The position numbers and the translations under genes are program-made. The notes under the pieces were generated by a model that was given only the letters and a program-made list of their open reading frames with translations, searched no databases and was not told the DNA's origin. DNA of 64,000 nucleotides from JAKZVK01 sp965248255. GTDB lineage: Bacteria; Acidobacteriota; Terriglobia; Bryobacterales; UBA6623. Where the stretch lies: assembly GCA_965248255.1 (NCBI GenBank), contig CBDFIW010000003.1, positions 2,530,252-2,594,251 of the forward strand. The letters are read 5' to 3'. Of this stretch, positions 44,441 through 52,845 are shown piece after piece (the first letter of the stretch is position 1; the number at the start of each line of letters is the position of its first letter).

Positions 44441-45885
44441 CGGCGCATTTCCGCCGGCCGAAGCAACAGCGCCTGCAGCCAGGATTGCTTGAGCAGGACG
44501 CCGATAGCACGGGCCAAAGCGGGATTGCCCGATGTGGGCATATTGAGACAGATCACCTTGCCGGATTCGATCAAGGGCTTGAGAGAAGGCAGTGGCCGCA
44601 GCGTAGCGACGGCGGCCGGGGCCAGGCCATTGTTCGCCGGCTCCGTATCGAGTTGCGTCTGTTCGGGCGGCCGGTCGGGACAAAACATGCGGACCACTTC
44701 GGGCATATCGAAGAGCCCCAGGAACACGGAGATTCCCTCGACGACGGACGTTCTGAGCTTCTTGTCGATTTGCTGCCAGTCGTGATCGTACCAGCGCTTG
44801 ACGGCTTCGATGCGCTCCAGCCGTGGCAAGGCCCGCCGTTGCGGCGGCTCGAGCGGCTTGTGATCGATTCCGAGTTTGGATAGTGCTTGGAGCAGCTCAG
44901 GCTCTTCCTGTGCTGACATTTCAAAGTCGGTTTCGAGCCGCCATTGCCAGCGAGCCAGGACCTCTTCGCTCTCCTCTGCCGCCAAGTCCCGGTGCTGAAC
45001 GACGATACGGGGCTTCACGTCTTCGGGGGGGCAGGCCTGCTGAACTGCGCGGTCGATTTTGCGGCCGAGCCGTTTGGGGTCAATGGCGCAACGGTAGATA
45101 TCGCGCAAGGTCACCCAGCCGTCGGTGACACGGTACAGCTCGATGATGTTGCGAATCAGGTTGGTCGAGGCCTGCTGCCAGAAGGGTTCCTTGCCACGGC
45201 CAAAGAGCTGATTCATGAGCCCCGCGATGGTGTAGGCGAGCGAGTAGGAATCCATCCAGGGAACGTCAAGGGGGTTCCACTGCCAGCGGGCGCCGAGTCC
45301 AATTTCGAGGTAGTCGTCACGGCGTCCGTGCTGTTTGAGCAGGTCTTTGATTTGGTAGCAGAAGTCGCCCTTGACTTCGAGCACGAGCCCAGCGGCTTTG
45401 CGGTGTACGTCCTGAGCCTGCCAGGAGAAGAGCTGCTCGGCGAAGGGGTGCATGCAAGCGGAAGTCTTGCCGGTTCCCACGGCTCCGACGACGGCAACTC
45501 CAGTGAAGAGCCCCTTCTCGGAGAGCACAAGCCAGCCGGGAGTCTGGGATTCAACCGCTTCGGTAGGATGGTGCGTTTCACCCACCACAAGCGAGAGAAC
45601 ATCGGCCTGGCCCGAAACGGGCCAGCGTGGGAGAGAGCCCCGGCTGCCGTTCGCGCCTCCGAGGGCAAACCAGATTTGCCAGACGGAGAGAAGCATCGCG
45701 CCGCCGATGCCGGCAGCCGCCCAAGGGGCGAGATAGTACCAGCCCGCGATGAGGTAGTAGAGGATTGGATCGTGAGCAGCAATCAGATCGAGAAAGGGAT
45801 TCTCGCCGGCGCCGGGGAACGGCTCCCAGCGCAAGCGCGAGACAGTGAGAAGCAGGCCAACCAGCCAGGGGATCACGAACTTCAT
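44359..45885 (-). pseudogene. VirD4/TraD-like coupling protein, truncated before Walker B
   Basis: 508 residues. Two N-terminal membrane segments (VIPWLVGLLLTVSRL and a hairpin near 45-75 with WYYLAPWAAAGIGGAMLLSVW) precede a P-loop ATPase domain with Walker A GAVGTGKTSA (about 135) and the region GLVLEVKGDFCYQIKDLL typical of conjugative coupling proteins. The protein runs as expected to RRAPAKYFRP, where homologues continue into the Walker B strand, and then becomes GRRPRLPEAVQGGMATGG and stops. Without Walker B it should be inactive. No relaxase or other T4SS gene is nearby, so it was part of a small mobilisable or satellite element. Confidence 0.72.
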
Positions 45886-45936
45886 GTAGTGAGGATGCCA
45901 GCATCGAGGGATTTCACAAAGCGGCCGGCACGGTAT

Positions 45937-45995
45937 TTCAGGAGAAGAGAGCGAGTACCATGTTGGAGTCGGAGTTCCAAATTGGAAATTCTGGT
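45937..45995. repeat. Left copy of 59-bp perfect direct repeat
   Basis: Identical to 47357-47415, starting TTCAGGAGAAGAGAGCGAGT and ending AATTGGAAATTCTGGT. The IS1380 transposase ATG lies inside this copy. Confidence 0.9.
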
Positions 45996-47189
45996 TTAGA
46001 TGACGAGCATCTCAGCGACTCCCGGCAAGACACCAACAAGCAGTTCACGCTCGCTGATCTGTTGCGGCAGTCGATCTACAGCCGCTTGGCAGGCTACGAG
46101 GACGTCAACGACGCCGTCCGAGTGTCGGCTGACCCGACGTTTCGGCTGATCGGTTCGCAGAAGATCTGGGATCGCGGTGCGGCCTTGACCTCGACGCTGC
46201 ACGGCTTCGAGACGGAGATGCTGGCGAGCGAAGAGAACCTGCTGGGGCTGATGGCGCTGAACCGAGAGCTGGTCGGGCAAGCGGAGGCGTTCGACGACTC
46301 TGAGCGCGTCGTTCTCGACATGGACTCGACCGAGAGCCCCGTCCACGGCCAACAGGAAGGCAGCGCCTACAACGGTCACTTCGAGTCGGTCTGCTACCAC
46401 CCGCTGTTGCTGTTCAACCAGCTGGGCGATTGTTTGGCGGCGAGCCTGCGTCCTGGCAATGTGCACAGCGCGGAGGACTGGGACGAGCTGCTGCTGCCGG
46501 AGATCGAACGACAACAGGCCGAAGGCAAACTGGTCACCTTTCGCGCCGACGCCGCCTTCGCCAAGCCGGAGGTCTACGAGGCGCTGGAAGAGCGTGGTGT
46601 GGATTACGTGATTCGCATTCCGGCCAAGAAGAGCCTGGAGTTGGAGATCGAAGACATCTTGTTTCGGCCGCCGGGAAGGCCCTCCCGGAAGCCCTTGGTG
46701 CGCTACAAGAGTTTTCGCTATCAGGCGGAGAGTTGGTGGAAGGCGAGGCGGATCGTGGCCAAGGTCGAGCATCACCAGGGCGAGCTGTTCCCGCGGGTCG
46801 GATTCATCGTGACGAGCATGAGCTTGCCAAGCCGCTCGGTGGTGCGCTTCTACAACAAGCGCGGCACGGCGGAGCAGTGGATCAAGGAAGGCAAACAGGC
46901 CACGCATTGGACAAGGCTGTCGTGCCATCGCTTCCGGGCCAACGAAGTGCGACTGCAACTGAGCGTGCTGGCCTACAACCTGGGCAACTTGTGGCGGCGG
47001 CTCGGACTGCCGCACAGGATCAAGAGTTGGTCGCTGACGAGCTTGCAACACAGGTTGATGAAGACCGGCGGTCGGCTGGTCAAGCACGCGCGGTATTACT
47101 GGCTGCTGCTGGCCGAAGGCCATCTGAACCGCAGGCTGTTCGGCGACATGCTGCGTCGGATCTGGGCGCTACCTGTGCCGGGTGGTTAG
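45961..47189 (+). CDS. IS1380-family transposase, N-terminus replaced
   Basis: About 409 residues with ATG at 45960-45962. From about residue 30 (FTLADLLRQSIYSRLAGYEDVNDA) it follows the IS1380 family: DSERVVLDMDSTESPVHG (first Asp), TFRADAAFAKPEVYEALEERGVDYVIR (second Asp region), FYNKRGTAEQWIKEGKQA (Glu) and ANEVRLQLSVLAYNLGNLWRRLGLP near the end. The first 25 residues come from the 59-bp repeat and are not transposase-like, and 50-60 usual N-terminal residues are missing, so the left end of the IS is truncated. The catalytic core is intact. Confidence 0.85.
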
Positions 47190-47356
47190 GGCCCTCCCTT
47201 TCGGGTAGGAAATCTGGGCGTTGAGGAAGGAGGGTCGGAGGGGTGTGCGACCAATTGGCTGAGCAGCAGCGAGACGGGCTCACCGGACGACAAGAACAGG
47301 CCACGGGACCCCTTCGGATGCCGTCGTGGCCTGCCTTACGGGGCAAAGTCGTTGCA
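47190..47356. other. Right-hand part of the IS1380 unit
   Basis: Non-coding. CCCTCCCTTTCGGG near 47201 could belong to the right inverted repeat, but with the left end missing the IS limit is not defined. Confidence 0.4.
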
Positions 47357-47415
47357 TTCAGGAGAAGAGAGCGAGTACCATGTTGGAGTCGGAGTTCCAA
47401 ATTGGAAATTCTGGT
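47357..47415. repeat. Right copy of 59-bp perfect direct repeat
   Basis: Identical to 45937-45995; it leads straight into the Rhs-tip coding sequence. Confidence 0.9.
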
Positions 47416-48080
47416 CTACAGCTATGTGCGAAACAACCCGCTACGGTTTTTTGACCCGTCGGGGAACGCGTGTGTGGTCCGCGACGACGGCACCCAATTC
47501 GACGACGACCGCGGGGGCCAAACTTGCGCCGAGGTCGAGGCCGATCCGGTGGGTGACGAGGCGACCGTTCACGCCTTTCCACAAATCGACCCGCTCTCAG
47601 CAAATGCACTTCGCTCGGCTGGGTTCCGAGCAGAACGCGATATTGGGATTTTTGCAACAGCCTCACTTGCCGCTGGGGCTGCCGTGGGTGGAGGACTGGC
47701 GCTTGGAGTTAGCGGCGCGGGTCTTACGACCATTGGAAGAACAGTTGTCGGGACCTGTCGTTCCTCTTCTGCCGCAGTTGCAAACAACGGTTCAGCGAGC
47801 CTATCGGGTTTTCGGAAACGGACTGAAGAACTTACACCGCTCTGGCAGCACGGATCTGAGAGGTTTCATGCGTGGTGCCACTGAGTTGCCAGGTGGAGAC
47901 CAAGCAGCTCGTTCACTCTTTCGACAACTCACGGGCAAACTGCCCACAGGCGATCTCTCCATCGGGTACAGCAAAACCGGGAGGGTCATCTATAGGTCTG
48001 CGCAACGCTCGAGATCGGGGCCGAAGATCGAAATTGTGGATCGCGGGCAGCAATTTGTTGAGAAAATAACTTTTAAATAA
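47411..48080 (+). pseudogene. Orphan Rhs C-terminal tip with toxin-like domain, frameshifted
   Basis: The frame LVYSYVRNNPLRFFDPSGNACV is the end of an Rhs/YD-repeat core (YSYVRNNPLRxxDPSG is its hallmark). It continues through a hydrophobic pre-toxin region (FATASLAAGAAVGGGLALG), then the reading must move to the next frame at about 47.71-47.76 kb to give the tip GFMRGATELPGGDQAARSLF...LTGKLPTGDLSIGYSKTG...KIEIVDRGQQFVEKITF and stop TAA at 48078-48080. The tip is lower in GC than its surroundings, as is usual for exchangeable polymorphic-toxin tips. The many thousand bases of Rhs core expected upstream are absent; the 59-bp repeat and the IS1380 stand in their place. The toxin activity is unknown. 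Confidence 0.72.
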
Positions 48081-48083
48081 GAG

Positions 48084-48440
48084 GTGTTCTCTCTGGCTTC
48101 CGACGAAACCATTCGAAAGAAGATAATCGATTTATTGCTGAAGTGGAAGGGCGGCACAATCGATGAACTCGACGTTTACATGGAAGGCGAGAATCTGTAT
48201 GAGCAACACTTGGATGAAAAGTTCGGTACTGGTTGCGATTCCATTGAGAAGGAGGTCTTGAATCTACTTGACGAATTGATACATGCATCGATTACTGTGG
48301 ACGACGTTCCTGCAATCATCAAGTTCCTCCAGACTCCGCGCGGGGAGGAGACGCGGGGCTTTGCGGAGTGGAAGGCCTACTGGGATAACATTGATTACGA
48401 CGAGAGGGCTCCGAACTATGTAAAATACATGAGCGACTGA
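48084..48440 (+). CDS. Candidate immunity protein of the Rhs tip
   Basis: 118 residues from GTG 48084, only 3 nt after the toxin-tip stop, with AAGAG upstream. Acidic, helical and without signal peptide (SDETIRKKIIDLLLKWKGG, IEKEVLNLLDELIHAS, VPAIIKFLQTP, EWKAYWDNIDYDERAP). Not a family I recognise. A small acidic cytosolic protein immediately after an Rhs tip is the classical position of the cognate immunity protein; base composition is similarly AT-rich. It may still be needed to neutralise incoming copies of the toxin even though the local tip is broken. Confidence 0.6.
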   Translation: MFSLASDETIRKKIIDLLLKWKGGTIDELDVYMEGENLYEQHLDEKFGTGCDSIEKEVLNLLDELIHASITVDDVPAIIKFLQTPRGEETRGFAEWKAYWDNIDYDERAPNYVKYMSD

Positions 48441-48582
48441 AATTTGAGCAGCAGCAGATGCACCCCGATGGACATCCACCGGAGGCCGGACCACAGGGTT
48501 CCGTCCGATCACCAGACAGCCACAGCGACCACAAAAACTGAAGCCCGTTGTGGGTTTCCCTCGCCGCCCACGAGCCCCCCCC

Positions 48583-48669
48583 CGCACCACCAAGCTCTAC
48601 GACCGCACTCAGGATCCCATCACCCTCTATGAGATCGAAAGCATACGGAATCTAAGAAAACCACACTAA
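48583..48669 (+). pseudogene. C-terminal scrap of a tyrosine recombinase
   Basis: The frame T-T-K-L-Y-D-R-T-Q-D-P-I-T-L-Y-E-I-E-S-I-R ends in TAA at 48667-48669. TTKLYDRTxDxITLxEIE is how many XerC-like site-specific integrases end, the Tyr being the nucleophile. Nothing upstream continues the domain. Confidence 0.45.
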
Positions 48670-48828
48670 ATGGATCACGGGCGTAAGGTTGTTTTCGACG
48701 CCGGAATCCTGATTCTGTTGCTCCAAGAAGGATCTCCATGAACGGGTTCTGTTGGAGATCCGGTTTGAGATATTCGATGCTCTTGCGCCGCTTCCATGAC
48801 ATCTTCAGTTTAACGCTAGCAGGACACC
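48670..48828. other. Short spacer at the left edge of the prophage remnant
   Basis: No gene or structured element recognised. Confidence 0.5.
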
Positions 48829-48997
48829 TCACTCCCGCACGTAGGGCACCCAGATCAGGCCCTCAATCGAGGTCGTCCAGTTGCCGTCGGCGTCGGCGCT
48901 GACGGGCGCCAGTTCCTCGGCGGTGTAGTCGCGGTCCTCGACGCCCTCGCAGACCCACAGGGTGTGCTTGGTGTCGTCGGGGTCGGTGAAAGGCCAT
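48829..48997 (-). pseudogene. Small phage protein with one-base frameshift after the start
   Basis: The portal stop and an ATG overlap as TAATG (48999-48995). In the ATG frame the protein is Arg-rich nonsense, but after removing one C of the GGCC that follows the ATG it becomes M-A-F-T-D-P-D-D-T-K, then HTLWVCEGVEDRDYTAEELA and ADADGNWTTSIEGLIWVPYV, ending in TGA 48829-48831: a sensible 54-residue acidic protein. Start coupling like that of the other phage genes supports this. Function unknown. Confidence 0.55.
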
Positions 48998-51087
48998 TAG
49001 ATGCCCGTCCCATGGCGGTCCTTGTGAGCGATCTCGGCCGCCATCAGCCGTTCCTTGCTTCCGATCGACATCTCCACCTTCTTGAGGTCGGCGGCGATCT
49101 TCTCCACCGATACCTCCGACTGTGTCGACAGGCGCAGGATCTCGGTCTGCATTTGCACCTCGGCGACCCGCAGTTGGTTGTCGAGCCTCATTTGCTCCAA
49201 TTGGAACTTCAGTTCGACCTCGGGGTCGGGCGGATCGCCTTCCTGCTGTGCAAGCTGCTTGATCTCCTGCTCGGTCAGCACCGCTTCGTCCTTGGACAAT
49301 TGCAGCGCTTGGAACAGCCGGCGGGCGAGCGCGGGCACGCGGATCAGCTTGGTCAGCAGCGGGTTCGTCGCCGCCAGATTGAGCACCATCAGAAGGTTTT
49401 GGGCTTGCAACTCGCGCACCAGCAGGACGGAGGAGCCACGCGCCGAAACCTGCATGTCGCCCTTGATCGCCTCCTTGCCGGAGAACTGCATGTTCCAGTT
49501 GTAGAGCCGCCGAATGTTGGGGATCGTGAATTCGGCGTCAAAACTTCTGGCGGCGTTGCGGAAGATGATGTTGACCGCGTTGACCAGCAAGCTCATGCCG
49601 TGCGCCGTCTGCGTCACGTGCGTGCCCTGGTCGCCTTGGGCGATCAGGGGCAGGTTCGTCTCGTCGTCGGAAAACGACCGCGCCATCTCGATAATTTGCA
49701 ACAGCGCCTGAGTGTCGCCGTCGATCGAGACGGCCTCGATGGGCGGCCGCTCGGTCGGCGCGTTGCGCAGCCACACCTTGCGCGGGCGGATGCTCCAATC
49801 ACCGTCCTGCGGCTCGATCGCGTTGCGGTCGACGATGAACATCGGCACGCCCGAGAGGCCGCCGTTCTCGATCGTCATGCGCCAGGCGGCATTGAGCGCC
49901 GCCTGCGGGTCGCGCATCATCGCCGGGATGCCGTCTCCCCCCAGGCCCGCCGCCTGCGGGTCGAGCCGGAAGATCGAATACACCGGCTCGGACGAGTCGA
50001 GATGGTGAATACCGAAGCGCAGCACACGGTTGTGCGAAAACCAGACCACGCCCTCCACACCCTTGAGCGGATCGGCGCTCCTGTCCAGCGTCTCCAGGAT
50101 GTCGCCCCGGCCGTACTTCACACACAGCACCTCGAGCGTCTTGGCCGGTATCGGGCCGTGATACTCGAAAACGTTGTAGCGCCCCTCGGTCTCTTCCTCG
50201 CCCTCGTCGCTGATCGCGCGCAAGTACCGCGAGTACTCGCTGAACTCGCCCGGTTCGGGGTCTTCCCGCAAAAGCTCGCGGATCGGCTCGGCGAGAAAGC
50301 CCTTGCGCCCGGCCATGCTGCGCAGCGCCTTGCGGCTCATGCGGTGCAGCTCGAAGACGAATTCCGAGTCCTCCATCGACGAGGCGTCCATGTCGGGGAA
50401 AAAATTCCACAGATCGACCCACTCGAAGGCGGGCCGCGTGTCGCCCTGGCGTGCGATCTTCCACGACGAGGCGGCCCCGTTTCCGTCCGCGCCGAAGCTC
50501 CACTGCTGCCGCTGCCGCCAGTCGCCGAACGGACCCTTCGCCACGCCCGTGCCCAGCATGCACGCTTGATCGACCACGCGCCGGCCGATTTCCGCGTAGC
50601 CTGATTGCTCCAACTGGTCGGCGATCTCCATCCGCATCGCGTCGGCCCTCTTGCGCGCCTCCGCCCGCACAGCCTTGGCCCGCTCAACGTCTTCCAGCTC
50701 GCCAGGATCGGCGCTCTCGGACTCCGGTGTCCGGGCGGCCAGTTCCTCGATCTCGGGCACCGGCGTCGCCTGGATGTCCCAGTTCGGCTCGTCGTTGGGG
50801 AACAGAATGTCGTTCAGCCGCGCCCGCATCACGCGCGTCTTGGGACGGGTGAGGTTGACGAACAGCCGCGAGGACCCTTTATCCTGTGCCAGGCGCTTCT
50901 CCGTCGCCTCGTCGTACAGGCCGTAGTACTGCCTGGTGTCCTCGTACCAGCGATCCTCGATGCGCTGCCTGCGCCGCGCCTGCGCCGCCACCTGTTGATA
51001 GAGTTCGGCGGCAAATGCCGCGCAGTGGTCGGCGGTCCCCACCTCGCCCTGCTCCGGCGCGGCCGCGACAATCCCGTTGGTTTCCAT
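48997..51087 (-). CDS. Phage portal protein (podovirus/P22-like)
   Basis: 696 residues. The N-terminal part (DRWYEDTRQYYGLYDEATEKRLAQDKGSSRLFVNLTRPKT) and the central region with WVDLWNFFPDMDASSMEDSEFV are characteristic of the long portal proteins of tailed phages with P22-like portal folds; the end is a helical crown (ELKFQLEQMRLDNQLRVAEVQMQTEILRL) of coiled-coil character. It forms the dodecameric ring at the capsid vertex through which DNA is packed. The ATG overlaps the terminase stop (TGATG) and the stop overlaps the next ATG (TAATG), so a packed phage operon. No capsid, scaffold or tail gene follows: the prophage is cut here. Confidence 0.85.
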   Translation of the reverse strand: METNGIVAAAPEQGEVGTADHCAAFAAELYQQVAAQARRRQRIEDRWYEDTRQYYGLYDEATEKRLAQDKGSSRLFVNLTRPKTRVMRARLNDILFPNDEPNWDIQATPVPEIEELAARTPESESADPGELEDVERAKAVRAEARKRADAMRMEIADQLEQSGYAEIGRRVVDQACMLGTGVAKGPFGDWRQRQQWSFGADGNGAASSWKIARQGDTRPAFEWVDLWNFFPDMDASSMEDSEFVFELHRMSRKALRSMAGRKGFLAEPIRELLREDPEPGEFSEYSRYLRAISDEGEEETEGRYNVFEYHGPIPAKTLEVLCVKYGRGDILETLDRSADPLKGVEGVVWFSHNRVLRFGIHHLDSSEPVYSIFRLDPQAAGLGGDGIPAMMRDPQAALNAAWRMTIENGGLSGVPMFIVDRNAIEPQDGDWSIRPRKVWLRNAPTERPPIEAVSIDGDTQALLQIIEMARSFSDDETNLPLIAQGDQGTHVTQTAHGMSLLVNAVNIIFRNAARSFDAEFTIPNIRRLYNWNMQFSGKEAIKGDMQVSARGSSVLLVRELQAQNLLMVLNLAATNPLLTKLIRVPALARRLFQALQLSKDEAVLTEQEIKQLAQQEGDPPDPEVELKFQLEQMRLDNQLRVAEVQMQTEILRLSTQSEVSVEKIAADLKKVEMSIGSKERLMAAEIAHKDRHGTGI

Positions 51088-51836
51088 CAGAATCCAGCCC
51101 TCACGTCGGCCACCGTGTCTGCCGTCATCATCATCGGTCCGCCCGACGCCATGCGCTCGGTCCGCGCCAGCCGCAATCCACTCATCACCAGATACCTCAT
51201 TGCGTCCATCAGGTGATCGCTCTTCTTGACCACCCGGCCCTTGTTGTCGCGGCGGTAAATCGAGAACTCGAAGCGGAAACTCTGCAACGTGCGAAACACC
51301 TTCAATCGTCCCGTCGTCATGCGGTCATAACACTCCTGAATGCCCGTTTCCACGCTGTTGTCAGCGCCATGGAGACGCAGCCCCGCCCGTTGGTAGCGCT
51401 CCATCATCGAGACCCCGTCGGCCGGATTGGCGCCCATCGACGAGGGGTCGGCCACGCCCGGAACCCACTCGCCCCTCGTCTTGATGCCCGCCGCGTGCAA
51501 CAGCGGCTGCGCATGGGCCCGGTAGTATTCCGAGTAGAGATACACGACGTCGGCGTCACGGTCGTGCGCCGCCCACAGCGCCGCCGTGCGGTTCCAGCCC
51601 GGATCAAGACCGTACACCCGGGTCCAGATGCCGGGCAGGCGGAACGGCTCGACCGTCAGCGTCTCGATGTCCATCGGGTAGATGCGCCCGCGCCCCAGCG
51701 TCGGCTCGCCGCGGAACCTCGCCGCCCGCAGATACGGCGGCGTCGCCTCCCATAGCTCCTGCCGGGCCTTCTTGGTCAGATGCGGCGCGGCGTCCCATCC
51801 TATCTGCGTCGTGTGGCGGGACTCGGAAACCTGCAT
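51087..51836 (-). CDS. Terminase large subunit, nuclease part (separate ORF)
   Basis: 249 residues from ATG 51836 (MQVSESRHTTQIGWDAAPHL). It contains the RNase H-like nuclease domain: VYGLDPGWNRTAALWAAHDR (first catalytic Asp), VYLYSEYYRAHAQP, and DHLMDAMRYLVMSG near the end (last Asp). In other phages this is fused to the ATPase domain. Here the ATPase ORF stops at TGA 51838-51836, sharing a base with this ATG (TGATG). Either a frameshift has split the gene, or the two halves are made by stop-restart; the same TGATG overlap joins this gene to portal. Confidence 0.8.
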   Translation of the reverse strand: MQVSESRHTTQIGWDAAPHLTKKARQELWEATPPYLRAARFRGEPTLGRGRIYPMDIETLTVEPFRLPGIWTRVYGLDPGWNRTAALWAAHDRDADVVYLYSEYYRAHAQPLLHAAGIKTRGEWVPGVADPSSMGANPADGVSMMERYQRAGLRLHGADNSVETGIQECYDRMTTGRLKVFRTLQSFRFEFSIYRRDNKGRVVKKSDHLMDAMRYLVMSGLRLARTERMASGGPMMMTADTVADVRAGF

Positions 51837-52681
51837 CAGTGCTCCGTGTATTCGTCGTCCTCGAGCTCCACCGGCGGGCGCAACTCCTCGGGCAAAAAGC
51901 GCGTCACTACCTCCGTCAGCCCGTCCAAGGGCGTGAACGTCAAGTACATCATCCCGTCCACCGTCCCGGTGCGCATCAGGCACTCGCCGTAGATGTCCTC
52001 GGGCGGCTCCTCGTCCAGCCAGATCACATGCCGTGCCGTTCCCTCGAACGCCCTGCGGCCCTGCTCGTAAGCCTTCACCCCCAGAACGCTGTGCTCCAGC
52101 CGCGAGTCGCGGTAGCGGATCTTTACCTCGCTGATCAGACCAGGAAAGCCTGCCCGGAATGTCGCCGACTCGTGCATGATTCTATCGGAGGGAATCATGC
52201 CCTCACCGGCCAGACGGTTGCGGTCACGCTCGTCCTTGCGCACGCCGCCAAACAACTTTTCCTGCAAGATGTTCTTCGTCGTGTCGTTCGTCTTGCCCGC
52301 CGCCCAGGCGTGGACCGCAGTGTCGAAGCGCCGGCCCTGCCACCACTCCGGGTACAGGCCCGTCAGGTGCGCCGTCATCTCGTAGGCGCCTATCTCTGTC
52401 TTGCCCACCCGGTTGCCTCCCAGCACCGCCCGCTCCCGAGCCCACTTGCCCGCCGCGAAATGCTCCATGTGCTTGCGGTAGGCGTGCCGCGACAACGGCC
52501 CGTCCTCGGGATAGAGATCGAAATAGCGGTCCCGCTTGGCCTGCTTCCCGTAGGCCTCGAGCACCACCCCCAGCTTGCGCCGCTCATCGGGCGAGAGCCG
52601 CGCGACCACCCCGGGTTCCCGCGCCAGCCGGGCCACCTGCTCGGCGGTCTCGCGCATCCCGTTTGCCGTGGTTTGAGCCAT
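51836..52681 (-). CDS. Terminase large subunit, ATPase part (separate ORF)
   Basis: 281 residues: the DNA-packaging motor ATPase. Walker A is VLGGNRVGKTEIGAYE (about 85-100), an adenine-binding/Q-like region precedes it, Walker B with catalytic Glu is HVIWLDEEPPEDIYGE (about 223-238), and the coupling motif follows (MYLTFTPLDGL). It ends in VELEDDEYTEH directly at the stop. Starts at ATG 52681. The nuclease half continues in the next ORF. Confidence 0.85.
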   Translation of the reverse strand: MAQTTANGMRETAEQVARLAREPGVVARLSPDERRKLGVVLEAYGKQAKRDRYFDLYPEDGPLSRHAYRKHMEHFAAGKWARERAVLGGNRVGKTEIGAYEMTAHLTGLYPEWWQGRRFDTAVHAWAAGKTNDTTKNILQEKLFGGVRKDERDRNRLAGEGMIPSDRIMHESATFRAGFPGLISEVKIRYRDSRLEHSVLGVKAYEQGRRAFEGTARHVIWLDEEPPEDIYGECLMRTGTVDGMMYLTFTPLDGLTEVVTRFLPEELRPPVELEDDEYTEH

Positions 52682-52845
52682 GGGGGTTAGAGACCGGGTG
52701 CCGAAGGGGAAACGGCGTCACCTGCCGTGTAGGGCCGGTTTTGGCTCCAGCCCGGCCTCCAATACCTAGGAGTATAACTTGCAGGAATACATGAAAGTCA
52801 AGCTGTTAGTTTGTTCTTTTTGAAATAGTTATAAATTACTAAAAT
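52682..52845. other. AT-rich spacer inside the phage operon
   Basis: Bases 52765-52850 are clearly richer in A+T than the neighbouring genes. They hold a candidate promoter for terminase and portal and mark the end of the inserted lipoprotein gene. Confidence 0.5.
52771..52801 (-). promoter_or_regulatory. Candidate promoter for terminase-portal genes
   Basis: On the minus strand TTGACT (52801-52796), 19 nt, TATACT (52776-52771). Both hexamers match 5 of 6; the spacer is slightly long. It lies 90 bp upstream of the terminase ATPase start. Confidence 0.45.

Noticed and set aside
45996..47123. 375-residue minus-strand ORF opposite the IS1380 transposase
   Set aside because: Antisense shadow; the plus frame contains the DDE motifs.
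48964..50604. 546-residue plus-strand ORF opposite the portal gene
   Set aside because: It is the high-GC antisense reading of portal (repeated Arg/Leu/His/Val, no domains), while the minus strand has clear portal features.
51839..52690. 283-residue plus-strand ORF opposite terminase
   Set aside because: Antisense shadow of the ATPase with Walker motifs.
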